Positions 47,377 through 57,005 of a stretch of DNA of 64,000 bases are shown here, one piece after another. This stretch comes from Flammeovirga pectinis (GTDB lineage: Bacteria; Bacteroidota; Bacteroidia; Cytophagales; Flammeovirgaceae): the NCBI RefSeq assembly GCF_003970675.1, contig NZ_CP034562.1:2728001-2792000 (forward strand). Reading direction: 5' to 3'. Below the pieces are notes generated by a model. It made no database searches and was not told the origin of the DNA. It saw only the letters and a program-made list of their open reading frames with translations. The number at the start of each line of letters is the position of its first letter. The first letter of the stretch is position 1. The position numbers and the translations under genes were made by a program.

Positions 47377-48189
47377 TTACTTAATATTAATTCTCTTAGT
47401 CCATGTTTTAAACTGAGACTCTTTATTGTAGATAGGATTAGATAACCACTTATCTACCGCAGAGAATGTAACATCAAAATATTTCTGACTGTCTTTGTTG
47501 CCTTTATCTCCTTTTTGAACCTTAACTTTCACTTCGAAAGTAAATATTTCAAACCCATCTTTATCTATACTATGTGCTGACTTTACATTAGTATAAGAAG
47601 AAGCAGTTTGTTTAGAAACATCATTATATTTATTTCCTGAGTAAAAACTAATAGATGGATTTAAAGCTGATGTATGAAAACTAATTGATTTATATCCTCT
47701 TATAGATCTAACTTTACCCGTAATTGTAAATTCTTCACCTACCTTAGCATTTTCAGTTAGCTTCTCATTTACTTCTAATGTAAAAGGTTCTTCAGTAACT
47801 CTTACTACTTGTTTAACTGACTTAGATTGTCCTCCTTCAGTATATGTAATAAAAGTATATTCATAATCTCCTTTCTTTAATGGAGCATATCCATTAAAAT
47901 TATAAGTATAACTCTTCTGTTTAATGTTATCTGGTGCTTTAGAAAATCTTTCTGGAATTACTAACTCTCTAGAAAAAGATATGCTACTAATATTTGTATT
48001 GTCTAATGACTTAGAGTAAACATCAAATGATATTGCTTGTAATGGTAATACTTCTAATATTTCCTTACTGTTTTCTATTTTTAATTCGGGAGCTAATTCA
48101 ACTTTTGGCTCTTCATCTTTACTACAAGAAGAAAATAAAGCAGCTGCTCCTAAAAAGAACGATAACGAAAATTTTGTAATTGTATTCAT
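47377..48189 (-). CDS. Lipoprotein of unknown function
   Basis: 270 residues. Lipoprotein signal with the acylated Cys near 22 (F-S-S-C-S-K-D-E-E), then a beta-rich protein that looks like two or three Ig/Fn3-like sandwiches: V-T-E-E-P-F-T-L-E-V-N-E-K-L followed by G-E-E-F-T-I-T-G-K-V. The acidic residues right after the Cys resemble the surface-export signal used for some Bacteroidota lipoproteins. I do not recognise a family. Its neighbours are further exported proteins, so an envelope or surface role is likely. Confidence 0.7.
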   Translation of the reverse strand: MNTITKFSLSFFLGAAALFSSCSKDEEPKVELAPELKIENSKEILEVLPLQAISFDVYSKSLDNTNISSISFSRELVIPERFSKAPDNIKQKSYTYNFNGYAPLKKGDYEYTFITYTEGGQSKSVKQVVRVTEEPFTLEVNEKLTENAKVGEEFTITGKVRSIRGYKSISFHTSALNPSISFYSGNKYNDVSKQTASSYTNVKSAHSIDKDGFEIFTFEVKVKVQKGDKGNKDSQKYFDVTFSAVDKWLSNPIYNKESQFKTWTKRINIK

Positions 48190-48286
48190 ACTTCTGGTTT
48201 TGTTTATTTGATATTTTCACTAGTAAGACATAGAGGTTGAAGCACTTGCCAATTGTATTAAACCTAGTTAACAAACCAATAAAAAA

Positions 48287-48315
48287 AAGCTATATGATCA
48301 AGGATCACATAGCTT
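48287..48315 (-). terminator. Terminator after the S41 peptidase gene
   Basis: AAGCTAT (48287-48293) pairs with ATAGCTT (48309-48315), and the inner TGATC/GATCA extends the stem. Six A residues just before the left arm give the U-tract. It lies eight bases past the stop of the minus-strand gene. Confidence 0.88.
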
Positions 48316-48322
48316 CCAAATT

Positions 48323-49321
48323 TTATAATTCGTTAATCGCTCTATCTAAAATTTCGTCTTTTTTCATATCGCTCCAATCAAAAGAAACAGGGATATCTGC
48401 TGGTACACCTTTTTCTAGTGATGGGTCTTTACTTAAATCTAATGCCTGTGTAATAGAAAATCTGTAAGTCCAACCGTTTGGTAACTGACCTCCATTTGGC
48501 ATTCCTAAACCTCCACCAGTTGTATCGCCAATTAGTGTAATATTAGGAAGTGCTTTTGTTGCAAGTGCTGTAAAAGAACCTGCACTGTACGTTCCTCTAT
48601 CAATTAAAACAATTACTTTATTTTTATATCTAATTTTACCAGAAGGTTCAACAAATGCTTCTTTCATTTCAGAAAAGTCATCGTGTGCTGCTCCAGTTTT
48701 TATTCGAGAATAATACACTAATGTTTTCTTTTCCACAAAGCGACTTAAAATACTAAAGATATCGTTTACTGCACCTCCACCATTTTCTCTTAAGTCTAAA
48801 ATCAACCCTTTTGTATTTTTATATCTCTTTAAGATAAAGTCTAAATTATTATCATCTACAGTTCCTGTGAATTCTCCAAATCGGATGTAACCAATTTCAT
48901 TGTTAGCAATAAAATCGTGCATAAAAGGACCTGAGATGTAATAATTGTCTGATAAATAATTATCTTCAATTACTCTAAAATCAAAGTTATCTTGTCCTAA
49001 TTTCTTAACGCCAAACCTAGATACGTTTAAAGGAGAAATTAAATTGGTATGGTCATCTTTTAATTCAGAAAGCATACTTCCCATTACATTAAAAAATGCT
49101 TCATCAGACATCCCTTCATTTATTTGAGATTCATATTTTACTTTAATAGCATCCCAATCTATATTTTTAACATCAAAATAAGAATATTTTTCATTACACT
49201 CATTCCATAAATATTCAAAGTTTTTCTTTCTATCTTTTGTTCCAAGGTCTTCTCCAAAATAAACTTTATCACAAGAAAATAAACTAGAAATTAACAATAA
49301 TAAAATGTATATATTTTTCAT
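48323..49321 (-). CDS. S41 family peptidase lipoprotein
   Basis: 332 residues from the ATG at 49321, which begins a lipoprotein signal (I-S-S-L-F-S-C, Cys 16). A longer frame adds 20 residues that overlap the upstream gene and is rejected. It has the S41 (tail-specific/tricorn) core: G-L-I-L-D-L-R-E-N-G-G-G, then G-T-Y-S-A-G-S-F with the likely catalytic Ser, and I-G-D-T-T-G-G-G. No PDZ domain is evident. It probably cleaves exported proteins in the periplasm or at the surface. It starts 7 bases after the beta-barrel gene. Confidence 0.87.
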   Translation of the reverse strand: MKNIYILLLLISSLFSCDKVYFGEDLGTKDRKKNFEYLWNECNEKYSYFDVKNIDWDAIKVKYESQINEGMSDEAFFNVMGSMLSELKDDHTNLISPLNVSRFGVKKLGQDNFDFRVIEDNYLSDNYYISGPFMHDFIANNEIGYIRFGEFTGTVDDNNLDFILKRYKNTKGLILDLRENGGGAVNDIFSILSRFVEKKTLVYYSRIKTGAAHDDFSEMKEAFVEPSGKIRYKNKVIVLIDRGTYSAGSFTALATKALPNITLIGDTTGGGLGMPNGGQLPNGWTYRFSITQALDLSKDPSLEKGVPADIPVSFDWSDMKKDEILDRAINEL

Positions 49322-49328
49322 GATAATA

Positions 49329-50162
49329 CTATTTAGTGTTGAATAAAAAGGCCATTTTAAATACTTGACTAGACATTGCATATTGATCTAAATCTCCTCC
49401 AGTTTTGTAACCAGTCCATAAATAAGAGATTTCGATTGCATTGTTATTTTTAAAATAAGTGGTATAGTCAATACCTAAATTCATTCTATAACCAGAGAAT
49501 GCTTTAAACACATAATCGTCAAAAAATTTCGGTTTATTTACAATACTAGATTGCCCAGAATAAACATATCCATTTCTAAATGTATTGTTCATTACACTAA
49601 CATCTAAACGTAATGATACAGATCTTCTTTTCATTTCGTTTTTAATAACCTTAGATAGATCTCTTGTTACCTTTACAGAACCAAATATTGTTGAAACATT
49701 CTCTGATCCTAAACTATTATTTGAAAAGTGTGGGTTTATTCTTAGGTTCTGAGATACATTTACCAATCCCCCTACTTTAAGGTTTAACTTATCATTGGAT
49801 AATTTATTAATTCTGTATAATTGAGAATAAAATATATCTATTGTTTGTATTGTACTCATGGCTGGAGATTCTATACCGTGTGATTTAAAATTTCCTGATG
49901 AAAAAGAGGATCCTAACTCTGATTCTCTTTTGCTATCTAACCTTTTGTAACTAAATGCATAATGTAATCCTAACCCTTTATATATTAATGGCGACGTGGC
50001 TAAATCTCTAAATTTAGTTGCACTATACCCCATTGAAAATGTATAATAAACAGGTCTATTTCTTCTTTCTTCCTTTTTAGAAAGAGGAGCATCATCTTGC
50101 GAAAACCCTAAAAATGGGACGCATAATAATGCCAATATTGTGATAATGATATTTCGTTTCAT
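49329..50162 (-). CDS. Outer-membrane beta-barrel protein of unknown function
   Basis: 277 residues from the ATG at 50162; an upstream in-frame ATG would add 20 polar residues before the signal peptide. Signal peptide (1-22, G-F-S-Q), a short acidic/basic linker, then alternating strands typical of an outer-membrane barrel, such as V-Y-Y-T-F-S-M-G-Y and M-N-L-G-I-D-Y-T-T-Y-F. No family recognised. It forms a two-gene operon with the S41 peptidase and lies divergent from the exosortase-like pair. Confidence 0.7.
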   Translation of the reverse strand: MKRNIIITILALLCVPFLGFSQDDAPLSKKEERRNRPVYYTFSMGYSATKFRDLATSPLIYKGLGLHYAFSYKRLDSKRESELGSSFSSGNFKSHGIESPAMSTIQTIDIFYSQLYRINKLSNDKLNLKVGGLVNVSQNLRINPHFSNNSLGSENVSTIFGSVKVTRDLSKVIKNEMKRRSVSLRLDVSVMNNTFRNGYVYSGQSSIVNKPKFFDDYVFKAFSGYRMNLGIDYTTYFKNNNAIEISYLWTGYKTGGDLDQYAMSSQVFKMAFLFNTK

Positions 50163-50388
50163 ACGATGAATTATGTATTGATTGATGTAGTACTGAGACA
50201 AAGGATTTGTAAAGGATGACATTGATCACCTGTTAACATAAACAAACCTCTAATTAGAATTTTGAGAACACAGATTGTAATCGTGAAATATTTTAAGCTT
50301 TGATTTTCAGGGTGAACTAAAGTTTATTCACATCTGTTTACTATGTAAAGCATTCTAGACATTTACCTATTAGACCTGATGTGTAATT

Positions 50389-50931
50389 ATGATTGTAGAA
50401 CAGCAATATCACCATAATCATCAATTAAAAACTATTGGAATACGTGCTATTCTATTGTTTATACTATGGAAACTCCTTCAGTTTACACTCATACAAGAAG
50501 ATGGTTTAATAGATTCTGCCATCACAGAAAGCATTGTATTTATGTCTTCTTTTTTTATTAACTTCTTTGGAGGTGAAGCATATCATACTGCGAGTACATT
50601 ATATATAAATGGTATTAAATCTGTATTTGTTGGTAGCCCCTGTAATGGTTTAGTCATAATGGTAATATTCTCAAGTTTTGTAGCATTAACTCCCGGTAAA
50701 GTGACTACTAAAATAGTGTACATTTTGGTTGGGCTACTCATTATTTATCTTTCTAATACATTAAGGGTAATTATGCTTGGTTACAATTACATTCAAGATC
50801 TAGAAACGTTTAATTTTAATCATAAATATACCTATGTAATTATTGTTTATTCTATTGTATTTGCCCTTTGGATGTTATGGATTGAGAAATTTTCTTCAAT
50901 GAAAGATTTATTTAATACGAATGATCAGTAG
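50389..50931 (+). CDS. Exosortase/archaeosortase family transpeptidase
   Basis: 180 residues with about five membrane helices. The exosortase triad is present in order and in the correct helices: Cys85 in G-S-P-C-N-G-L, Arg126 in S-N-T-L-R-V-I-M-L and His145 in F-N-H-K-Y. These integral-membrane cysteine enzymes cut and anchor proteins ending in a short motif, hydrophobic helix and basic tail. The 62-residue P-I-D-G-G protein at 46309-46497 is an obvious candidate substrate. It overlaps the next gene by 11 bases. It is shorter than the EpsH-type enzyme and resembles the compact Bacteroidota forms; the exact Xrt class needs a profile search. Confidence 0.85.
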   Translation: MIVEQQYHHNHQLKTIGIRAILLFILWKLLQFTLIQEDGLIDSAITESIVFMSSFFINFFGGEAYHTASTLYINGIKSVFVGSPCNGLVIMVIFSSFVALTPGKVTTKIVYILVGLLIIYLSNTLRVIMLGYNYIQDLETFNFNHKYTYVIIVYSIVFALWMLWIEKFSSMKDLFNTNDQ

Positions 50932-51382
50932 TAATCATAAAAAGAGGATTATCGCTCTACTAGTTTTTATTTTAATGCTATTTTTAGGCTTCTATGTAAA
51001 AGAAGATAGCAATAGTTTATATTCTGATTTTTATCAAAATGTACTTTATAAACTGCATATCGGTTCTTCTCAAAAAATATTCTCTTATAGTCATTGGTTA
51101 GCTCATAAAACAAATATTTTAATCAATACTTCAGGAAGTATCATTATTATTCACTTACTATTTAACAACAAGAAGATCACTAAAAACCTTATCCTTTTTT
51201 ATATTGTATTACTTTTTACTTACATCATTTTAAGTGCAATAAGTAAAACATACAACGACAAATATATGTACATTACAATTTACGGTATTGTACAACAATT
51301 CACATCTGCTTTCACTCCTCTAGTACTGTTCCCAATTATCTATCTGTATTCAAAATTTAAAGCAGTAAAAACCTCATCATAA
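50921..51382 (+). CDS. Small membrane protein coupled to the exosortase
   Basis: 153 residues, about four membrane helices, and a basic cytosolic start (N-H-K-K-R). Its ATG overlaps the last four codons of the exosortase gene (A-T-G-A-T-C-A-G-T-A-G), a sign of translational coupling. Small membrane proteins directly downstream of Bacteroidota exosortases, such as the exosortase F-associated protein, have this size and layout, so it may be a partner subunit. I cannot assign it to a named family by eye. Confidence 0.65.
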   Translation: MISSNHKKRIIALLVFILMLFLGFYVKEDSNSLYSDFYQNVLYKLHIGSSQKIFSYSHWLAHKTNILINTSGSIIIIHLLFNNKKITKNLILFYIVLLFTYIILSAISKTYNDKYMYITIYGIVQQFTSAFTPLVLFPIIYLYSKFKAVKTSS

Positions 51383-51494
51383 AAACTGATTGTCTAGCTA
51401 TTTTACTATGCAGATCTTAGAAATATTTGCAATCCAATAATTTCGTTCTTAGCTTTCTACTAATAAACACACTATATACTTTAAGCATGAACAC

Positions 51495-53038
51495 ATGAAG
51501 AATAAGCTTCAGAAATTAGAAGAAATGAATCGTCTAGCCGAATTAGGTGGTGGCGAAAAAAGAATAGAAGCTCAACATAAAAAAGGAAAACTTACAGCTA
51601 GAGAACGTATTGAATTACTTATGGATACAAACACCTTCCACGAGGTTGGTAAATTTGTAAGGCATAGAGAAGTTCAATTTGGTTTAGATAAAGAACATTA
51701 CCTTGGCGATGGTGTAATAACTGGCTATGGTAAAATTTCGGGCAGATTGGTGTATGTCTATTCTCAAGATTTTACAGTTTTTGGAGGTTCTTTATCAGAG
51801 TCTCAAGCAGAGAAAATTTGTAAGATTATGGATATGGCCATGAAAAATGGTGCTCCTATTATTGGTTTAAATGATTCTGGAGGTGCCCGCATTCAGGAAG
51901 GCGTAAAATCTTTAGGAGGCTACGCTGATATTTTTTATAAGAATACAAAAGCATCTGGTGTAATACCTCAAATTTCTTGCATAATGGGGCCTTGTGCCGG
52001 TGGAGCAGTGTATTCTCCTGCTATTACGGACTTTATAATGATGGTAGAAAATACCTCATATATGTTTGTTACAGGTCCTAATGTTGTAAAAACAGTTACA
52101 CACGAGGAGGTTACTTCTGAAGAATTAGGTGGAGCATCTGCCCATAGCACAAAAAGTGGTGTTACTCATTTTACATCAGCAAATGAGGCAATTGCACTAC
52201 AAAAAATAAAAAAACTACTAAGCTACCTTCCACAAAACTGTGAGATGGATGCTCCGAGGTACGAGTACGAAAAACCAAAATCAGAAGTTCGTCCTCAACT
52301 CAATACAATAGTTCCAGAAAATCCAAACACTCCTTACGATATAAGAGAAGTTATTAACGGCAGTATTGACGAAGATTCTTTCTTTGAAGTGCACGAAGCA
52401 TATGCCGAAAATATTGTAGTTGGCTTTGGTAGAATTGGAGGTAAAAGTATTGGTATTGTTGGTAATCAGCCTGCTGTTCTTGCTGGTGTTCTAGATAATG
52501 ATGCCTCTAAAAAAGCTGCTCGATTTGTTCGCTTTTGCGATGCCTTTAATATTCCTCTTCTTGTATTTGAAGACGTTCCAGGTTTCTTGCCGGGTACTGA
52601 CCAAGAGTGGAATGGAATTATTACTAATGGTGCAAAATTATTGTATGCTTTTTGCGAAGCCACCGTTCCTAGAATTACAGTAATTACACGTAAAGCGTAT
52701 GGCGGAGCCTACGATGTAATGAATTCTAAACATATTGGAGCAGATTTAAATTATGCTTGGCCAACAGCAGAAATTGCAGTTATGGGGCAAAAGGTGCTGC
52801 TGAAATTATCTTTAGGAAAGAGATTCAGAGTGCAGAAGACCCAGAGGCTAAACTTCAAGAGAAGATAGCAGAATACACAAAAGAATTTGCAAATCCTTAT
52901 AGAGCTGCGTATAGAGGTTATATAGATGAGGTAATTAAACCTGAAAATACTCGGGAAAGACTAATTGCAGCATTTACAATGCTCAGAAATAAAGTAGATC
53001 ATAACCCGAGGAAAAAACATGGTAATATTCCTCTTTAA
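51495..53038 (+). pseudogene. Acyl-CoA (propionyl-CoA) carboxylase beta subunit with frameshift
   Basis: This would be a full-length biotin-dependent carboxyltransferase of about 514 residues. It has [10 protein letters not shown], the oxyanion loops G-G-A-R-I-Q-E-G and [11 protein letters not shown], and A-Y-G-G-A-Y-D-V-M. The reading frame breaks at a G-run at 52784-52787: the first frame runs on to 52868, while the true C-terminus ([10 protein letters not shown] to H-G-N-I-P-L) continues in another frame to 53038. Adding one G to the four-G run restores the protein. It may be a real mutation, phase variation or a sequencing error in a homopolymer. The family carboxylates propionyl- or acetyl-CoA. 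Confidence 0.9.
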
Positions 53039-53046
53039 GATAAAGT

Positions 53047-53076
53047 AACGTGAATCAGCAATGGTTCACGTTTTTT
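53047..53076 (+). terminator. Terminator after the carboxylase gene
   Basis: AACGTGAATCA pairs with TGGTTCACGTT around a GCAA tetraloop, with one wobble pair, and six T residues follow. It lies between the carboxylase and the convergent TPR-HTH gene. Confidence 0.9.
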
Positions 53077-53078
53077 AT

Positions 53079-54659
53079 TTAGATTGAATTGATAAAATTG
53101 GTTAGATTAATATCTCTTTCTAAATTCATTTTCTTCCTTAATCGGTGTCTTGCAACATGTACACTACCCAAAGAAATACCCAATAAATAAGCCATCTCTT
53201 GTCCTGAAAAATTCAATTTAATTAACGCACATATTTTTAGATCAGCAGCACTTAAATTAGGTACTCGCTGTTCTAACCGTTCGTAGAAATTGATATTTTG
53301 TTCTATAAATCTACTATTAAAAGCATCCCACAATGTTTCAGAATTTCTATCAATAGATTTTAAAAATTGCTTATTAGAAGTACCTAGTTCATTATTGGAA
53401 ATATGTTCTTTTAAAAGAATAATTACTTGTTCTCTTTCTATCAATTGAAGTGTATTTGTAGTGAGTTCTTTATTTTTTATTGCCAGTAGTTCATTAGAGG
53501 TATCTTCAAGTAACTGATGCTTTATTCTTTCATTTCTCCATCTATAAAGAAGAATGCCAATTGTAAGTATAACAGCAATAACTAGAAAAAGTAATTTATA
53601 GAATAGTAATTGTTTATTTCTTGCAGCTATCTCCTGTTGTTGAGCAACTAAAATTGTATTCTTTTTATCAATTTCTTCTTTATAATGATTCCGGATGGTT
53701 AGAAAATCCTTATTCCTATCATTACGAGGATTTAAATACATATCATTAATTTTTTTTGCTTCAGACTGATAAACAAATGCTTTTTTAAATTCACCTTCTG
53801 ATGCTAACAATTTGGCATATCTACTAAAAACATACGCCTTATAAAAAATATGTTCACCACTTTCATCTTTTTGAGCTAATGCCTTTTCAAAATATTGCTT
53901 AGACAAGCTCAACTTTTCTAGAACACTATAATTTTGAGCAATTCGTCCGTAAAGAATAATTAAAAAGCTAGTATTAATTGCTCTATTGGGATATTCTTCT
54001 GGTAAATTTTCGAGTGTATTCACTCCTCTAAATAATAAATCAAGTGCTTTAAATGGTTCTTCTTTCCCCTCCCAGTAGCTTGCTAATTTTTCTTCTAAAT
54101 ACACTTTATAGATCTGATTTTTCTCAGTATTAGGAACAAATTCAAAACAGTTATCAATATGACTTTTAAGAAGTTCAAAATTATTTATCCGTTGATAATA
54201 TAAGGCTAAGTAATATTCAGAAGTATATTTAGATTGATAAGCAACAGTTTGATATTGAGACAATTTTTGTTGATACATATTAGCTTTTTTGAAATGAGTA
54301 CCTGCCTCTTCATCCTGTTTAAAAAGATAATATAAAACACCCATTGATTCATACGCCTGTATCATCCATAAGGTATCTTGAATTTCTTCTGCCAGAAATA
54401 ATGCTTCTCCTCCATTACCAAAAGCAGTACTAAACTGTAGATTGTTTCTTGCAGCCCCACTTTTTTTTAGAAGCTGTTTTATGGTTTTAATTGTACTCGT
54501 ATCTTTTTCTTGACTCGTCTCTTTAATTTCAATTTCATTAAGCTGATAAACATGAGGTGTAAACTGCTGAGCTTGTAATTGAATAATTAAGCAATTGTTG
54601 AGTAAAAAGAGAAAAAACAAGCACCTAATTAAACGATTTAAAAATCTATAAATCAACAA
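53079..54659 (-). CDS. TPR-containing membrane regulator with LuxR-type HTH
   Basis: 526 residues: signal/anchor region (1-31), TPR-like helical repeats (about 50-320), one membrane helix (about 350-370), coiled coil and a C-terminal LuxR/GerE-like HTH (about 465-526, with A-A-D-L-K-I-C-A-L-I-K-L and Q-E-M-A-Y-L-L-G-I-S). The HTH lies at the far C-terminus and is of the same type as in the two propeller regulators, so the protein is a cousin with TPRs in place of the propeller. Ligand and targets are unknown. It is divergent from the FAD-protein gene. Confidence 0.8.
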   Translation of the reverse strand: MLIYRFLNRLIRCLFFLFLLNNCLIIQLQAQQFTPHVYQLNEIEIKETSQEKDTSTIKTIKQLLKKSGAARNNLQFSTAFGNGGEALFLAEEIQDTLWMIQAYESMGVLYYLFKQDEEAGTHFKKANMYQQKLSQYQTVAYQSKYTSEYYLALYYQRINNFELLKSHIDNCFEFVPNTEKNQIYKVYLEEKLASYWEGKEEPFKALDLLFRGVNTLENLPEEYPNRAINTSFLIILYGRIAQNYSVLEKLSLSKQYFEKALAQKDESGEHIFYKAYVFSRYAKLLASEGEFKKAFVYQSEAKKINDMYLNPRNDRNKDFLTIRNHYKEEIDKKNTILVAQQQEIAARNKQLLFYKLLFLVIAVILTIGILLYRWRNERIKHQLLEDTSNELLAIKNKELTTNTLQLIEREQVIILLKEHISNNELGTSNKQFLKSIDRNSETLWDAFNSRFIEQNINFYERLEQRVPNLSAADLKICALIKLNFSGQEMAYLLGISLGSVHVARHRLRKKMNLERDINLTNFINSI

Positions 54660-54850
54660 TTTATAATTAATTTAAAAGAAGTTAGACGTAATGATTGTTG
54701 AGTAAATATAATCAATTTATTTCGATGAGTTAAGTTTTTGTAAGGAGATTATTTATGGTGATAGGTGAGTATAAATCTAAATTGGATTAATCATTTTTTA
54801 AAGGTGTATCTAAAATTTAAATCACCTGATTAATATTATTTCTTACAATT

Positions 54851-56773
54851 ATGAAAAGAAGAGATTTTTTTAAAAAGGGTTCTAAAGCAGCCATAGCCGC
54901 TGGTATTTTACCATTAGCTAGCTCATCTTGTGCTTCTCAAAAAAGCATAACAAATACCACTTCTAAAGACAAATGGAACCACCTTGGAAAAGGAAAAATT
55001 GGCGTATCGAACAGAAAAAAAGAGATAGACTTTGAAGTTGTTATTATTGGAGGTGGAGCCGCAGGAATTTGTGCTGCTGTTGCTTCTGCAAGAAACGGAG
55101 CAAAAACAGTTTTAATACAAGACCGTCCCGTGCTTGGAGGTAATGCTTCTAGCGAAATGAGGGTACACCTAAATGGGGTAAATAATATAAAAGGAAAAGC
55201 AGAAAGAGAAACGGGTATTATAGAAGAACTACTATTACTTAATAGGTTTGAAAATGAACAAGAATCATTTTCCGTTTTCGATCATGTGATGTACGATTTC
55301 GTTATAAGAGAGCCAAATCTAACTTTAATGGTAAATACACAAGCTGTTGAGGCAATTATGGATGGTACGGTAATAAAAAGTGCGAAATGTTGGCAAGCAA
55401 CTACAGAAACGTTGTATACTATTAATGGCAAAGTATTTATAGATTGTTCTGGAGATGGCTTACTTGCTGCCACTGCTGGTGCAGAATATAGAACTGGTAG
55501 AGAAGGTAAACAAGAGTTTAATGAGAACTTTGCCCCAGAAAAAGCAGATGGATGGCAGATGGGAGCTACTTTACTCATGTCGTCTAAAGATATGGGTAAA
55601 CCAATGCATTATTCACCCCCATCTTATGCTATTAAATATACGCATGAAGGCGCTCACAAAAGACGTAAATTTGCAGGTTTTCAAGATGGGATTTGGTGGA
55701 TTGAAGTTGGAAGTAATGATGATATTATTGCTGATGCTGAAATTAACCGCCATAAATTAATGGGTTATTTACATGGTGTATGGGATTATATTAAAAACTC
55801 AGGCAATTTTCCAGAAGCAGAAAATTTAGCCCTTGATTGGGTAGGTTCGCTTCCCTCTAGAAGAGAATCAAGACGCTTTATTGGCGATTATGTAGTTTCA
55901 GAAAAAGACATGACTCAGCATAAAAATTTCTATGATGCTGTTGCTTTTGGTGGCTGGTCTTTAGATGAACATAACCCAGGTGGAATAGAAAACATTTCTG
56001 AACCACCAAGTTACTTTCATTACCACTTTAAAAGTATCTATCAGTTTCCATTTAGAAGTTTATATTCTAAAAATATATCCAATTTAATGTTTGCGGGTCG
56101 TAATGTAAGTCAAACTCATATTGCTTTATCTTCTTCTAGAATTATGGCAACATGTGCCTTACAAGGTCAAGCAGTGGGAACTGCAGCTACATTATGTGTT
56201 CAACACGCAACTACGCCAAAAGACATTGGAACAAAATATATTAATCAATTGCAAGAACAACTCCTCAGAGACGATGCCTTTATTCCAAACAAAGTAGCTA
56301 ATGATAATGCTGATTTAGCAAAACAAGCCAGTACTTTATTTGCAGATTCTACCTCTAGTGGTAATATTCTAAATCTTACTAATGGTATTTCTAGAGATAT
56401 TAATGGTGAAATAAATCATTGGCAATCTAAAAATACAAGTGCCGAAATTCAGTTAGAATGGGATACTCCTTTAAATATTTCTAAAATTGAATTAAAATGT
56501 GATACAAACTTAAGTAGAAACATCATGATGCGAAAAGACAGTAGAAATGATGCTCTTTATGGAAATAGTATTCCAAAAGAAATGCTAAAAACACTAAGTA
56601 TTCAAGGTAGGGTGAATGGTAAATGGATCGATCTAGGAGGTATAAATCAAAATAAAACCAGATTAATTAAATTTAGTTTTGACACACAAAAGGTAACAGC
56701 TATTAAAATCAATTTAAAAGAAACTTATGGAGCCAAAAAGATTAAACTATTCGAAGTAAGATGTTACGCATAA
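54851..56773 (+). CDS. Tat-exported FAD-dependent oxidoreductase
   Basis: 640 residues. A twin-arginine signal (K-R-R-D-F-F-K-K-G, 2-10) is followed by a hydrophobic stretch ending near C27. The FAD-binding motif G-G-G-A-A-G is at 67-72, with L-G-G-N-A-S-S-E-M-R after it, as in the FAD_oxidored family (PF12831-type). Later G-R-N-V-S-Q-T-H and A-T-C-A-L-Q-G-Q-A-V-G-T-A belong to the same domain. The last 130 or so residues look like a discoidin-type beta-sandwich. It presumably folds with FAD in the cytoplasm and is exported to oxidise a sugar or glycan part. A 15-bp terminator follows. Confidence 0.85.
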   Translation: MKRRDFFKKGSKAAIAAGILPLASSSCASQKSITNTTSKDKWNHLGKGKIGVSNRKKEIDFEVVIIGGGAAGICAAVASARNGAKTVLIQDRPVLGGNASSEMRVHLNGVNNIKGKAERETGIIEELLLLNRFENEQESFSVFDHVMYDFVIREPNLTLMVNTQAVEAIMDGTVIKSAKCWQATTETLYTINGKVFIDCSGDGLLAATAGAEYRTGREGKQEFNENFAPEKADGWQMGATLLMSSKDMGKPMHYSPPSYAIKYTHEGAHKRRKFAGFQDGIWWIEVGSNDDIIADAEINRHKLMGYLHGVWDYIKNSGNFPEAENLALDWVGSLPSRRESRRFIGDYVVSEKDMTQHKNFYDAVAFGGWSLDEHNPGGIENISEPPSYFHYHFKSIYQFPFRSLYSKNISNLMFAGRNVSQTHIALSSSRIMATCALQGQAVGTAATLCVQHATTPKDIGTKYINQLQEQLLRDDAFIPNKVANDNADLAKQASTLFADSTSSGNILNLTNGISRDINGEINHWQSKNTSAEIQLEWDTPLNISKIELKCDTNLSRNIMMRKDSRNDALYGNSIPKEMLKTLSIQGRVNGKWIDLGGINQNKTRLIKFSFDTQKVTAIKINLKETYGAKKIKLFEVRCYA

Positions 56774-56792
56774 TACTATAAATCAACTTTTT

Positions 56793-56831
56793 AAAATACT
56801 TCTATTATAAATTAAGTAATAGAAGTATTTT
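56793..56831 (+). terminator. Terminator after the FAD oxidoreductase gene
   Basis: A perfect 15-bp repeat (56793-56807 and 56817-56831) with a nine-base loop and a T-rich tail, 20 bases past the stop. Confidence 0.92.
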
Positions 56832-57005
56832 CTTTTTTATTGATAATTCTGTTTTGAAAAAATACTTAATACATAATGTATTCGTTATATTATCAATCTG
56901 TATAAATAGTTACCACTTGATTAAAATTGACAATTAACTTCTTCATTTACAATAGATCAGCTACATTTACAGCACTTTCATTACCTTATCTACTACACTA
57001 CTATA

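Noticed and set aside
48237-48467. Plus-strand frame over the terminator and end of the S41 peptidase gene
   Set aside because: It covers a perfect terminator hairpin and the coding strand of a clear S41 enzyme, so it is not a gene.
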